Shown piece by piece: positions 41,420 through 50,622 of a DNA stretch of 64,000 nt (the first letter of the stretch is position 1; every line of letters starts with the position of its first letter). Both the position numbers and the translations under genes were made by a program. The notes beneath the pieces are model-generated. The model did no database searches and was not told where the DNA came from. It worked only from the letters and a program-made list of their open reading frames with translations. This stretch comes from Tropicibacter oceani (lineage in GTDB: Bacteria > Pseudomonadota > Alphaproteobacteria > Rhodobacterales > Rhodobacteraceae): contig NZ_CP124616.1 of assembly GCF_029958925.1 (NCBI RefSeq), positions 2,108,001 through 2,172,000 on the forward strand, in the 5' to 3' direction.

Positions 41420-42201
41420 CAGACCACCCCATCCGGACCGAGCGCCGGGGCCATGTGTTCGAGGTGACGCTGGACCGGCCCAAGGCCAATGCCATCGACC
41501 TGAAAACCAGCCGGATCATGGGGCAGGTCTTTACCGAGTTCCGCGACGATCCCGAGCTGCGCGTGGCGCTGGTGACGGCGGCGGGGGAAAAGTTCTTTTG
41601 CCCCGGTTGGGATCTGAAGGCGGCGGCCGAGGGCGACGCGGTAGACGGCGATTACGGCGTCGGCGGCTTTGGCGGATTGCAGGAATTGCGCGGGCTGAAC
41701 AAGCCGGTGATCATGGCGGTGAACGGCATCTGCTGCGGTGGCGGTTTGGAGCTGGCGCTGTCCGGTGACATAATCCTGGCCGCAGAACACGCCAGCTTTG
41801 CCCTGCCGGAAATCCGGTCGGGGACGGTGGCGGATGCGGCCTCGATCAAGCTGCCCAAGCGCATTCCCTATCACATCGCCATGGAGATGCTGTTCACCGG
41901 GCGCTGGCTGGACAGCGCCGAGGCGGCGCGCTGGGGGCTGGTCAACCGGGTGCTGCCCGCCGACCAGTTGATGATAGAGGCGCGCCGGATGGCGGATGAA
42001 CTGGCCAGCGGCCCGCCGCTGGTGTTTGCCGCAATCAAGGAGGTGGTGCGCGAGGCCGAGGACATGAAGTTTCAGGATGCCCTGAACCGCATCACCAAAA
42101 GCCAGTTCGAAACGGTCGAGCGGCTGTATCGGTCGGAAGATCAGCTGGAAGGCGCGCGCGCCTTTGCCGAAAAGCGCGACCCGGTCTGGAAGGGGCGTTG
42201 A
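41416..42201 (+). CDS. caiD: Carnitinyl-CoA dehydratase (crotonobetainyl-CoA hydratase)
   Basis: 261-aa crotonase-fold enzyme interconverting crotonobetainyl-CoA and L-carnitinyl-CoA. Close match to CaiD hallmarks: FFCPGWDLKAAAEGD (about 57-71), GGFGGLQELRGLNKPVIMAVNG, GGGLELALSGDIILAAEHASFALPE and the C-terminal FAEKRDPVWKGR, which I recall as identical to the E. coli CaiD tail. GAGGAG precedes the ATG, which overlaps the previous stop (ATGA). It makes carnitine-type chemistry the best explanation for this operon. Confidence 0.93.
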   Translation: MTDHPIRTERRGHVFEVTLDRPKANAIDLKTSRIMGQVFTEFRDDPELRVALVTAAGEKFFCPGWDLKAAAEGDAVDGDYGVGGFGGLQELRGLNKPVIMAVNGICCGGGLELALSGDIILAAEHASFALPEIRSGTVADAASIKLPKRIPYHIAMEMLFTGRWLDSAEAARWGLVNRVLPADQLMIEARRMADELASGPPLVFAAIKEVVREAEDMKFQDALNRITKSQFETVERLYRSEDQLEGARAFAEKRDPVWKGR

Positions 42202-42240
42202 CGCTGTTCGGCGCTTGTTCCTTGCGGAACGTCGCCCCGC

Positions 42241-42280
42241 CCACCGTCCCGCCCGCGCCAGTTCTGGCGTGGCACGGTGG
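42241..42280. repeat. Nested inverted repeat between caiD and BKACE genes
   Basis: CCACCGT/ACGGTGG (42241-42247 with 42274-42280) encloses CGCCAG/CTGGCG (42256-42261 with 42264-42269). It is followed by GAGTATTTGAACCAAGAAGAAG, a tail similar to the intergenic repeats at 50.6 and 57.5 kb. No T tract, so probably not a simple terminator. Confidence 0.5.
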
Positions 42281-42357
42281 TGTCGCGGGGGGAAATGAGT
42301 ATTTGAACCAAGAAGAAGCAGGGGGCGAAGCAGGTTTCGCCCGAGAGGGAGTTTGAG

Positions 42358-43269
42358 ATGCCGTTGACCATGAACAAAGAGGTTTTCATCACCTGCGCGG
42401 TGACCGGATCGGGCGGCACGCAGGATCGCAGCCCGCATGTGCCGCGATCGCCCAAGCAGATTGCCGAAAGCGCGATCGAGGCGGCGCGGGCCGGGGCGGC
42501 CATCGTGCATTGCCATGTGCGTGACCCCGAGACCGGCGCGCCGTCGCGGCGGCTGGATCTGTACCGCGAAGTGACCGAGCGCATTCGTGAAAGTGAGGTC
42601 GACGTGGTGCTGAACCTGACGGCGGGCATGGGGGGCGACATGGTCTTTGGTCCGACAGAGCGGCCTTTGCCCTTGCAGGAGGCGGGCACCGACATGGTGG
42701 GGGCGGCTGAGCGCGTGGAACATGTGGCGCAATGTTTGCCCGAGATCTGCACACTGGATTGCGGCACCATGAATTTTGCCGAGGCCGATTACGTGATGAC
42801 CAACACGCCGGGCATGTTGCGGGCGATGGGCAGCATGATGACGGCGCTGGGGGTCAAGCCCGAGATCGAGGCCTTTGACACCGGGCACCTGTGGTTCGCC
42901 AAGGAGTTGGTGAAGGAGGGGGTGCTGGACAGCCCCGCCTTGGTGCAATTGTGCATGGGGGTGCCCTGGGGGGCGCCGGACGATCTGAACACTTTCATGG
43001 CGATGGTGAACAATGTGCCGGAGGATTGGACCTTTTCGGCCTTTGCCCTTGGGCGCAACCAGATGGCCTATGCCGCTGCCGCCGTTTTGGCGGGGGGGAA
43101 TGTGCGTGTCGGGCTTGAGGATAACCTGTGGCTGGACAAGGGTGTTCTGGCCACCAACGCGCAACTGGTCGAGCGCGCCGTGGGTGTGGTCGAGGGCATG
43201 GGCGCGCGGGTCATTGGCCCCGCCGAGGTGCGCGAAAAGCTGGGTCTGGTTAAACGCGCGCCGAAGTGA
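42358..43269 (+). CDS. 3-keto-acid cleavage enzyme (BKACE/DUF849), dehydrocarnitine cleavage candidate
   Basis: 303-aa TIM barrel. BKACE motifs: [16 protein letters not shown] (about 7-22), [24 protein letters not shown] (Zn ligands His, about 49-51), [13 protein letters not shown] and [15 protein letters not shown] (about 250-264). BKACEs condense a beta-keto acid with acetyl-CoA, yielding acetoacetate and a new acyl-CoA. Next to caiD the likely substrate is 3-dehydrocarnitine, giving betainyl-CoA (then glycine betaine) as in aerobic carnitine breakdown. GGGAG precedes the ATG. Stop is three bases from the convergent coxF stop. Confidence 0.88.
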   Translation: MPLTMNKEVFITCAVTGSGGTQDRSPHVPRSPKQIAESAIEAARAGAAIVHCHVRDPETGAPSRRLDLYREVTERIRESEVDVVLNLTAGMGGDMVFGPTERPLPLQEAGTDMVGAAERVEHVAQCLPEICTLDCGTMNFAEADYVMTNTPGMLRAMGSMMTALGVKPEIEAFDTGHLWFAKELVKEGVLDSPALVQLCMGVPWGAPDDLNTFMAMVNNVPEDWTFSAFALGRNQMAYAAAAVLAGGNVRVGLEDNLWLDKGVLATNAQLVERAVGVVEGMGARVIGPAEVREKLGLVKRAPK

Positions 43270-43272
43270 GCC

Positions 43273-44112
43273 TTAGCCGCTGCGCTGGCTGGCGCGGCGG
43301 CGTTTCGTCAGGTCCGCAAGGATCGACAGGGCAATTTCATCGGGGGTGATGGCGTTGATGTCCAGCCCTGCGGGGGCCTGGACCTTGGCCAGCGCCTTTG
43401 GGGCGATGTCGCCGGACAGGCGTGCCGAAAGCGCCGCGAATTTGCGCGAACTGCCGACAAAGGCGATGTGGCGCGCGTTTGAGGCCAGGGCGCGGCGCAA
43501 GGCGGCCTCGTCTCCGCGCCCTTGCGTGGCGATCACCACGAAGGGGGTGCCGTGCCAGGCAGGGTCGTCGTCGAGATGTTCGACGATGCGGTCGACTGCC
43601 GGAAGCTCGCCCTCTTGCGCGGAGGGCAGGCAAAGCGTGCGGTCAAAGTCAAAGCGTTCGGACAGGGCGGCCAGCGCCTGGGCGACGGGCCCCGATCCGC
43701 AGATCACCAGGCGGCTGCGCGGCAGCACAGGTTCGATGAAGATGTCCAGCGCGCCTTTGCTGGGGCAGCCGTTGCGCGCATAGTGGATGCCGTCGCGGGT
43801 TTCGCCCGGCGCCAGGCCTTCGGCGCTCAGCAGTTCCTCGGGGCGGATCGACAGCAGTTGCGGCGCGCCTTCGGCGATGGCCTCGCGGGCGGCGCGGCCC
43901 ACGGCGCCGCGCACGCAACCGCCACCCAGAAAGCCGACGACGATCTGGCCTTCGGCGTCGATCAGCGCCTTGGCCCCCGGTTTGGCCGAGGTGGCGGCCA
44001 TTGTGCGCACCACCGTGGCCATGACGTAGGGCAGGCCCTGCGCGCGGCGGCGGGCGGATTCGGCGGCGATGTCGTTTTCACAGCGGGTCTGGGGGGACAT
44101 GATCATGGTCAC
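43273..44112 (-). CDS. coxF: XdhC/CoxF-family CO dehydrogenase maturation factor
   Basis: 279 aa. The XdhC_CoxI domain spans about 15-130 (GLPYVMATVVRTMAATSAKPGAKALIDAEG, FLGGGCVRGAV) and the XdhC C-terminal Rossmann domain (SRLVICGSGPVAQALAALSERF) about 130-270. It delivers or sulfurates the molybdenum cofactor of CO dehydrogenase. The GTG at 44112 overlaps the coxE stop (GTGA); ATGs at 44106 and 44100 are alternatives. Last gene of the cox cluster. Confidence 0.88.
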   Translation of the reverse strand: MTMIMSPQTRCENDIAAESARRRAQGLPYVMATVVRTMAATSAKPGAKALIDAEGQIVVGFLGGGCVRGAVGRAAREAIAEGAPQLLSIRPEELLSAEGLAPGETRDGIHYARNGCPSKGALDIFIEPVLPRSRLVICGSGPVAQALAALSERFDFDRTLCLPSAQEGELPAVDRIVEHLDDDPAWHGTPFVVIATQGRGDEAALRRALASNARHIAFVGSSRKFAALSARLSGDIAPKALAKVQAPAGLDINAITPDEIALSILADLTKRRRASQRSG

Positions 44113-45290
44113 AGCGCCTCTAGTTGGCGGTCAAGGTTTGCGAGGTCTTCCAGCGTGTTGGCCGCCGCAAAGAGATCGAGATGGGGCAGGGCGGCGGCCA
44201 TGCCGCGCGCCACCGGTTCATAGCCGTCCCAGCCCTTGAGCGGGTTCAGCCAGACCAGTTTGCAGCCGCGTTTGCGCAGTTTTTCCAGCGCCTGCGCCAT
44301 GTGGTCGGGCGGGTCGGTGTCATAGCCGTCGGACAGGATGATCACCACGGTGCGGCCATCGACAAAGCGGCGGGCATAAGTGCGCGCGAAATGATCCAGC
44401 GCGCTGCCGATTTTCGAGCCGCCGCCGATGCCCTGGGCCAGCAGCGTGACGCGGTTCAGCGCGCGCATCGGGTCGTCGTCGCGCAGGGCCTCGGCGATGC
44501 GCACAAGGCGGGTGTGGAACAGATAGGCATCCGAGGCATCCTCGGCCCGCATCAGGCCTGCCAGAAAGGCCAGGAAAGGGCGGGCATAGACCAGCATCGA
44601 GCCGGACACATCGCAAAGCGCCACCAGTTTCACCGGCCGGTCCGGGCGTTTGCGCAGGCTCAGGCGCAGGGGCGCGCCGCCGGTGCCAAGCGCGCGGCGG
44701 ATGGTGCGGCGGAAATCGAGGCTTTGGCCCTGCCGCGCGGCCTTGCGGCGGCGCGAGCGGCGGTCGCGCAGGGCCTTGCCAAGGCGGGCGGCGATCTTTT
44801 CGGCCTCGCGGATATCCTCGGGGTCGACGAGGTCGCGCAGGTCTTTCTTCAACAGGTTGCGCAGGTCCGAGGCGACAAGTTTGCCGGTGCCGTCGGCCTC
44901 TGCCTCGCCGCCGCCCGACCCATCGGGGGACTGGATTGTCCCCGCGCCTTCGCTTTGCGCGCCCTCGTCCTTACGCGACGAGCGCATCGGGGCATCCGCC
45001 TGCTTGTCGGTCGGCATGACCTTTTGGCGCACGCGGCCCTGGGCCAGCCAGAAGCTGTCGAACAGCAGGTCAAAGCGATGCACGTCCTGCCCACTGCCGC
45101 TGCACACGGCGCGCAGGGCGGCGCGGGTCTGGGCCATGTCCTGCGGTGCGATCACTTCGAGCGCGCACAGCGCGATCGAGGTTTCCGCGACCCCCAGTCG
45201 AAAGCCGTTCTGGCGCAGATGTTCCATGAAACCCGACAGCCGGGCGGCGGGGCCGGGATCACGGTCGGCAAATCGGGTGACCTGTGTCAT
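44109..45290 (-). CDS. coxE: CoxE-family VWA-domain protein
   Basis: 393 aa. The N-terminal helical half (FMEHLRQNGFRLGVAETSIALCAL) is followed by a basic linker and a VWA-like domain with the MIDAS-type motif VKLVALCDVSGSMLVYARPFL (about 224-244) and IILSDGYDTDPPDHMAQAL (about 317-335). Works with the CoxD ATPase in assembling the [CuSMoO2] active site. Overlaps coxD (ATGA) and coxF. Confidence 0.92.
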   Translation of the reverse strand: MTQVTRFADRDPGPAARLSGFMEHLRQNGFRLGVAETSIALCALEVIAPQDMAQTRAALRAVCSGSGQDVHRFDLLFDSFWLAQGRVRQKVMPTDKQADAPMRSSRKDEGAQSEGAGTIQSPDGSGGGEAEADGTGKLVASDLRNLLKKDLRDLVDPEDIREAEKIAARLGKALRDRRSRRRKAARQGQSLDFRRTIRRALGTGGAPLRLSLRKRPDRPVKLVALCDVSGSMLVYARPFLAFLAGLMRAEDASDAYLFHTRLVRIAEALRDDDPMRALNRVTLLAQGIGGGSKIGSALDHFARTYARRFVDGRTVVIILSDGYDTDPPDHMAQALEKLRKRGCKLVWLNPLKGWDGYEPVARGMAAALPHLDLFAAANTLEDLANLDRQLEAL

Positions 45291-46132
45291 GCGGCGCGCC
45301 CCGCGATACGGGCCGCGACCTCGGCCGGGATCGAGGCGCGGTCGCTTTCGGTTTTCAGCAGCGTGGCCATGCTGGCCGCCAGGGCCTGCGGATCGTCGGT
45401 CAGATCGTTGATGCCAAGGCCGATCAGCGCGGCCGAGAAATCCAGCATTTCGGCGATGCCGGGGGTCTTTTCCAAGTCTTCCTTGCGCAGTGATTGCACG
45501 AAACTGACGATCTGGCCTGCCAGCGCTGCCTCGATCCCCGGCTGGCGGGCGGCCAGGATGGCCAGTTCAGTCTTGCGGTCGGGGTAATCGACATGGGCAT
45601 ACAGGCAGCGGCGGCGCAGCGCGTCCGACAGATCGCGGGTGCCATTGGCGGTCAGGATCACCATGGGGCGGCTTGTGGCGGTGATGGTGCCCAGTTCGGG
45701 GACGGTGATCTGGTAGTCGGACAGGATTTCCAGCAGGTAGGCCTCGAACTCCTCGTCGGCGCGGTCGATTTCGTCGATCAGCAGGACGGGGGGCACCGGC
45801 TGGCGGATCGCCTGCAACAAGGGACGCTCCAGCAGGTAGGTTTCCGAGAATATGTCATCCTCAGCCTTGCCCGCCTGGATGGCCAGCAGTTGGCGCTGAT
45901 AGTTCCATTCATAGATCGCCTGCGCCGCGTCCAGCCCTTCGTAGCATTGCAAACGGATCAGCCGGGTGTCCCGGGCGGCGGCCAAAGCGCGGGCGACTTC
46001 GGTCTTGCCGACACCTGCCGCGCCTTCCAGCAGCAGGGGCCGCCCCAGCGTGATCGCCAGATGCAGCGCCATGGCCAGATCGTCCGAGGCGACATAGCCC
46101 TGGCGGGCCAGTTGTTCGAGCAATTCCTTCAC
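45287..46132 (-). CDS. coxD: CoxD, MoxR-type AAA+ ATPase
   Basis: 281 aa. Walker A GAAGVGKT (residues 37-44), Walker B PVLLIDEIDRADEEFEAYLLEIL (about 114-136), sensor 1 ILTANGTRDLSDALRRRCLY. CoxD partly unfolds CO dehydrogenase so that sulfur and copper can be added. The GTG at 46132 is the chosen start; only a weak SD is seen. Overlaps coxE by 4 bp. Confidence 0.92.
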   Translation of the reverse strand: MKELLEQLARQGYVASDDLAMALHLAITLGRPLLLEGAAGVGKTEVARALAAARDTRLIRLQCYEGLDAAQAIYEWNYQRQLLAIQAGKAEDDIFSETYLLERPLLQAIRQPVPPVLLIDEIDRADEEFEAYLLEILSDYQITVPELGTITATSRPMVILTANGTRDLSDALRRRCLYAHVDYPDRKTELAILAARQPGIEAALAGQIVSFVQSLRKEDLEKTPGIAEMLDFSAALIGLGINDLTDDPQALAASMATLLKTESDRASIPAEVAARIAGRAA

Positions 46133-46201
46133 GCCGGGTGTTTCCCTTCGATTGCCCCGGGCGCGACCTATGCCGCGCGCGGGGTTTGTTTCAGTCCGGT
46201 T

Positions 46202-46612
46202 TCAGTCCAATCCGCGACTGGCCAGCCAGCCGCGCATAAAGGCGATTTCGGGCTCTTGCGCCGCGATGATCGCCTGTGCCAGGGCCCGCATTTCCGGGTC
46301 CGAGCCATATTCCAGCAAGACCCTGGCCATATCGACCGCCCCTTCGTGGTGGGCGATCATGCCGCGCGCGAAATCGACATCGGCATCGCCGGTAAACTCG
46401 AGCGCCATGCCGGCGTGCATCTTGTCGTTGGCCGCGATGTAGGCCGCGACCGCGGGCGGCTGGCCTTCGGTTGCGGTGCCATGGGCGGAATGGTCGGTCT
46501 GGGCGCCGGTGCGACTGGCAAGGCCGGTCATTCCAAGCGCGATCATTGCGGCCATCACCGCCAAGGTGGGTTTCCGACGCCCCGCAGGGCGCCGGTTTTG
46601 GGATTGGGTCAC
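46202..46612 (-). CDS. DUF305 (copper-related, four-helix) exported protein inserted in cox operon
   Basis: 136 aa from a GTG at 46612 that has AGGAG eight bases upstream. A long N-region and hydrophobic segment ([17 protein letters not shown]) predict export. The mature part, with [44 protein letters not shown] and [13 protein letters not shown], is a DUF305 domain rich in His and Met, often linked to copper. CO dehydrogenase contains copper, so a copper-supply role is plausible but untested. It begins 22 bp after coxL and lies 70 bp before coxD; this position is not part of the usual coxMSLDEF order. Confidence 0.85.
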   Translation of the reverse strand: MTQSQNRRPAGRRKPTLAVMAAMIALGMTGLASRTGAQTDHSAHGTATEGQPPAVAAYIAANDKMHAGMALEFTGDADVDFARGMIAHHEGAVDMARVLLEYGSDPEMRALAQAIIAAQEPEIAFMRGWLASRGLD

Positions 46613-46634
46613 TTGCTTGTCTCCTGTCGCAAGG

Positions 46635-49049
46635 TCAGTCGTGCAATCCCAGGGTCTGCGCAATCTTCCAGATTCGCCAGTGGTCATGCGGCATATGCGA
46701 TTGCCGCAGCCCAAAGGGCCGAAAGGCATCGTGCACCGCGTTGGAAAAGGCCGGAACGCCGCCGACGTTGGGGCTTTCACCCACACCCTTGGCCCCGATG
46801 GGGTGGTGCGGGCTGGGCGTGACGGTGTGGTCGGTCTGGTAGTTCGGCACTTCGACCGCCGTGGGCAGGAAAAAGTCCATCAAGGTGCCGGTCTTGCAGT
46901 TGCCCATTTCGTCATAGGCGATTTCCTGACCCATCGCGATGGCCAGCGCCTCGGTCACGCCGCCATGGACCTGCCCGTCGATGACCATCGGGTTGATCCG
47001 GGTGCCGCAATCGTCCAGCGCATAGAACTGGCGGATCTTGTGTTCCCCGGTATCGACGTCGATCTCCATGACGCAGATATAGGCGCCAAAGGGATAGGTC
47101 ATGTTGGGCGGATCGTAGTAACTGACCGCTTCAAGGCCCGGCTCAACGCCCGGGATCGCCTGATTGTAGGCGGCATAGGCGATGTCCTTCATGGTCTTGA
47201 ACCGTTCCGGCGCGCCCTTGACGGCAAAGCGGTCCACGTCCCATTCCACGTCGTCGTCATGCACTTCGAGCAGATAGGCCGCGATCATCTGGGCCTTGGC
47301 CCTGATCTTGCGCCCCGCCATGGCCGTCGCCGCCCCCGCCACCGGTGTGGACCGCGAGCCATAGGTGCCCAGCCCGTAAGGCGCGGTATCGGTGTCGCCT
47401 TCCTCAATCGTGATGCTGTCGGCGGGCAGGCCGATTTCTGACGCAAGGATCTGCGCAAAGGTCGTGGCGTGGCCCTGACCTTGGGAAATCGTCCCCAGCC
47501 GGGCAATCGCGGACCCCGTCGGGTGGATGCGGATTTCGCAGCTGTCGAACATGCCCATGCCAAGGATGTCGCAGTTCTTGACCGGACCCGCGCCGACGAT
47601 CTCGGTGAAATGGGTCAGGCCAATGCCCAGCAGCTTGCGCGATTTGCCGGCCTTGAAATCCTCCAGCATCTGCGCCTGTTCCTTGCGCAGCCCCTCGTAA
47701 TCGACGGCTTTCAGCGCCTTGTCCCAGGCGGTGTGATAATCGCCGCTGTCATATTCCCAGCCAAGCGCCGACTGGTAGGGGAACTGGTCCTTCTTGATGA
47801 AGTTGATGCGGCGCAGCTCGGCCGCGTCCATACCCAGCTCGATCGCCAGAACCTCGATCATGCGTTCGATGCAATAGGCGGCCTCGGTTACGCGGAAGGA
47901 ACAGCGATAGGCCACGCCCCCGGGCGCCTTGTTGGTATAAACGCCATCGACCGCAACATGGGCAACGGGGATGTCATAAGACCCGGTGACGATGTGGAAG
48001 AACCCTGCCGGGAACTTGGTGGGGTCGGCGCAGGCGTCAAAGGCGCCGTGATCGGCGGTGACATGCACGTCAAGACCGGTGATCTTGCCCTCTTTGGTGG
48101 CCGAAATGCGCCCCTTCATCCAGTAGTCGCGGGCAAAGGCGGTGGCCATCAGGTTGTCCATCCGGTCCTCGATCCACTTGACCGGAACCCCGGTCACGAT
48201 CGACGCGACGATGGAGCAGACATAGCCGGGATAGACGCCGACCTTGTTGCCGAAACCGCCGCCGATGTCGGGGCTGATGACGCGGATGTTGTGCTCTTCG
48301 ATCCCCGACAAAAGGCTCGCGACCGTGCGCACCACATGCGGCGCCTGAAAGGTGCCCCAAAGTGTCAGCTTGCCATTGACCTTGTCCATGCTGGCGACGC
48401 TGCCGCAGGGTTCCAGCGGGCAGGGGTGGGTGCGGTGGTAATACACCATCTCCTCCGCCACCACCTCGGCGGCGCCGATGGCCTGTTCGGTGGCTTCCTT
48501 GTCGCCCTCTTCCCAGGTAAAGATGTGGTTGTGATGCTTGCGCGCGCCATGGGCGCCCTCTTTTTCGTCCTTGATATCCTCGCGCAGGACAACGTCGGAT
48601 TTCAGCGCCTCGAAGGGGTTCACCAGAACCGGCAGGTCTTCGTATTCGACCTCGACCAGTTCCACCGCGTCGGCGGCGATATAGCGGTCCTTGGCGACGA
48701 CAAAGGCCACCTCTTGCCCTTGGAACAGCACCTTGCCATCGGCCAGCACCATCTGCTTGTCGCCCGCAAGGGTCGGCATCCAGTGCAGGCCCAGCGGTTC
48801 AAGGTCCTTGGCGGTCAGAACCGCCACAACCCCGTCCAGCGCCATCGCCGCCGAGGTGTCGATGCTGACCACCCGCGCATGCGCATAGGGCGAACGCACG
48901 AAATCGCCGTGCAGCATCCCGGGCAGGTTCACATCGTCGATGTAATTGCCCTTGCCCTGGGTAAAGCGCGCATCCTCGACCCGCTTGCGCGAACAGCCCA
49001 GACCTTTGAGCGCGTCCTTGCGCTCTTCGCGTTCATCAAGATCCTTCAT
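46635..49049 (-). CDS. coxL: Aerobic carbon monoxide dehydrogenase large (Mo-Cu) subunit, form I
   Basis: 804 aa. The first 170 residues form the aldehyde-oxidase-like hammerhead domain ([35 protein letters not shown]). The form I active-site loop AYRCSFR is present with the copper-binding cysteine at residue 383, followed by VTEAAY. The C-terminal part has [19 protein letters not shown] and the catalytic [13 protein letters not shown] with its Glu near 755-760. It oxidises CO to CO2. AAGGAGG precedes the ATG, which overlaps the coxS stop (ATGA). The motif supports true CO oxidation rather than a form II homologue. Confidence 0.96.
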   Translation of the reverse strand: MKDLDEREERKDALKGLGCSRKRVEDARFTQGKGNYIDDVNLPGMLHGDFVRSPYAHARVVSIDTSAAMALDGVVAVLTAKDLEPLGLHWMPTLAGDKQMVLADGKVLFQGQEVAFVVAKDRYIAADAVELVEVEYEDLPVLVNPFEALKSDVVLREDIKDEKEGAHGARKHHNHIFTWEEGDKEATEQAIGAAEVVAEEMVYYHRTHPCPLEPCGSVASMDKVNGKLTLWGTFQAPHVVRTVASLLSGIEEHNIRVISPDIGGGFGNKVGVYPGYVCSIVASIVTGVPVKWIEDRMDNLMATAFARDYWMKGRISATKEGKITGLDVHVTADHGAFDACADPTKFPAGFFHIVTGSYDIPVAHVAVDGVYTNKAPGGVAYRCSFRVTEAAYCIERMIEVLAIELGMDAAELRRINFIKKDQFPYQSALGWEYDSGDYHTAWDKALKAVDYEGLRKEQAQMLEDFKAGKSRKLLGIGLTHFTEIVGAGPVKNCDILGMGMFDSCEIRIHPTGSAIARLGTISQGQGHATTFAQILASEIGLPADSITIEEGDTDTAPYGLGTYGSRSTPVAGAATAMAGRKIRAKAQMIAAYLLEVHDDDVEWDVDRFAVKGAPERFKTMKDIAYAAYNQAIPGVEPGLEAVSYYDPPNMTYPFGAYICVMEIDVDTGEHKIRQFYALDDCGTRINPMVIDGQVHGGVTEALAIAMGQEIAYDEMGNCKTGTLMDFFLPTAVEVPNYQTDHTVTPSPHHPIGAKGVGESPNVGGVPAFSNAVHDAFRPFGLRQSHMPHDHWRIWKIAQTLGLHD

Positions 49050-49537
49050 TCTGCGGCCTCCTTCGCGGCATTCAGCTGCGCGGCGGCAGCCAGAATGGAT
49101 TTCACGATGTTCTGGTACCCGGTGCAGCGGCACAGGTTTCCGGCGATGCCGAACCGCACCTCTTCTTCTGTCGGGTTGGGGTTTTCCTGCAGCAGGCGAT
49201 AGGCCCGGGTGATCATGCCGGGGGTGCAGAACCCGCACTGAAGCCCGTGATGTTCGCGGAACATCTCCTGCAGCACATGCAGCGCGTCCGGGCTGCCGAT
49301 GCCTTCGATGGTGGTGATCTCTGCGCCATCGGCCTGCGCGGCAAAGACGGTGCAGGATTTGACCGACTTGCCGTTCATGTCGACGGTGCAGGCGCCGCAA
49401 TGGCTGGTCTCGCAGCCCACGTGCGGGCCGGTGATGCGCAGCTTTTCGCGCAGGACATAAACCAGCAGTTCGCGTGGCTCTGCGGCCACCTCGTGCTTTT
49501 CGCCGTTGACTGTCAAAGTGACGATCTGTTTAGCCAT
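49046..49537 (-). CDS. coxS: CO dehydrogenase small (2Fe-2S) subunit
   Basis: 163 aa. The plant-type ferredoxin cluster is formed by C42, C47, C50 and C62 ([22 protein letters not shown]). The second 2Fe-2S cluster is formed by C101, C104, C136 and C138 (CGFCTPGM and LCRC). It carries electrons from the Mo-Cu site to FAD in CoxM. The ATG at 49537 has a G-rich SD; it overlaps the end of coxM by about 10 bp less than one gene turn, and coxL follows with ATGA. Confidence 0.95.
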   Translation of the reverse strand: MAKQIVTLTVNGEKHEVAAEPRELLVYVLREKLRITGPHVGCETSHCGACTVDMNGKSVKSCTVFAAQADGAEITTIEGIGSPDALHVLQEMFREHHGLQCGFCTPGMITRAYRLLQENPNPTEEEVRFGIAGNLCRCTGYQNIVKSILAAAAQLNAAKEAAE

Positions 49538-49550
49538 GTTGTGTTCCCCC

Positions 49551-50405
49551 TCAGGCCCGGTCCCAGGCGCGGGCAATCGCCCGGCGCAGGATCACCGCTG
49601 CCGCATGTTTCTTGAATTCGACCGGGCCGCGATTGTCCTCGGTCGGATCGATGTCGCCCAGCATGGCCGCCACGGCGGCATCCACCGCCGCCTTGTCGCA
49701 GCCCGTACCGACCAAGGCCGCCCCGGCCGCCTCGGACCAGACGGGTGTGTCGGACAGGTTGGTCATGGCAATGCTGGCGGCGCTGCATTGATCGCCCTGC
49801 TTGTGCAGGATCACCGCCGCCGCCGCCGTGGCATAATCGCCAATCTTGCGCTTTTGCTTTTCATAGGACTGCCCGCCCTTTGGGATCTCGAAGCTGACCT
49901 GCGTCAGGATCTCGTCATCCTCGCGGGCGGTCATATAGGCCGCCTCGTAAAAATCGCGCGCCGCGACGTCGCGGGTGCCATCCGGCCCCTGCAAGGTGAA
50001 CACCGCATCCAGTGCCTGCATCAGCCCGGGCATGTCGTTGCCGGGATCGCCGTTCGCCACGTTGCCGCCCACGGTACCCATGTAACGCACCTGCGGATCG
50101 GCGATCTGCAAGGCCGCCTCGCGCAGGATCGGCGCGGCCGAAGCCAGCGCCTCGTCGACGATCAGCTCGTGCTGGGTGACCATGGCACCCAAATGCACCC
50201 GGCCCGCGTCAATGCAGATCCCCTTGAGCGTACCGATGGCCTGAAGGTCCACCAGGTGCGGTACCTCGGCCATGCGCAGTTTCATCATCGGGATCAGGCT
50301 GTGCCCGCCCGCGACGACCCGCGCGTCATCCCCGTGCTGCGCAATCAGCGCCAGCGCGGCTTCGACACTGTCGGGCCGGTGGTATTCGAATGGTGCCGGA
50401 ATCAT
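49551..50405 (-). CDS. coxM: CO dehydrogenase medium (FAD) subunit
   Basis: 284 aa. FAD-binding motifs AGGHS (32-36) and TVGGN (111-115), and the conserved C-terminal CO_deh_flav_C domain from about 170. Passes electrons to the membrane quinone pool. First of the structural genes coxM-S-L, 13 bp before coxS. About 200 bp of non-coding DNA separates it from coxC. Confidence 0.95.
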   Translation of the reverse strand: MIPAPFEYHRPDSVEAALALIAQHGDDARVVAGGHSLIPMMKLRMAEVPHLVDLQAIGTLKGICIDAGRVHLGAMVTQHELIVDEALASAAPILREAALQIADPQVRYMGTVGGNVANGDPGNDMPGLMQALDAVFTLQGPDGTRDVAARDFYEAAYMTAREDDEILTQVSFEIPKGGQSYEKQKRKIGDYATAAAAVILHKQGDQCSAASIAMTNLSDTPVWSEAAGAALVGTGCDKAAVDAAVAAMLGDIDPTEDNRGPVEFKKHAAAVILRRAIARAWDRA

Positions 50406-50559
50406 TGGCGTCCTCCCTGTGATCGGTCTTTTGATCCAGACAAACCCGCCACCCGCCCTCAGGCGAGACCCCTGTAACGACCCGCGCCGGCGCTTTCACG
50501 AAATGCGATGCCCGCGCACGAAATGCGTACGCAGTTGCAGCATGATCCGCGCCGCCTGT

Positions 50560-50620
50560 TTCTTTGTGCTGAAAATATCCCGGGGGAGCGCGCCCAGGGC
50601 GCGCGGGGGCAGCGCCCCCG
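50560..50620 (-). repeat. Intergenic hairpin repeat (reverse copy)
   Basis: On the minus strand: GGGGGCGCTGCCCCC, then a GCGCGCCC/GGGCGCGC hairpin, then CCCCCGGGATATTTTC. The same order is present on the plus strand at 57449-57510. It lies between coxC and coxM, just downstream of the coxC stop. Confidence 0.7.
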
Positions 50621-50622
50621 AA

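Noticed and set aside
47469-49202. 577-codon plus-strand frame opposite coxL
   Set aside because: Antisense of a confidently identified gene with catalytic motifs; no SD or recognisable domain.
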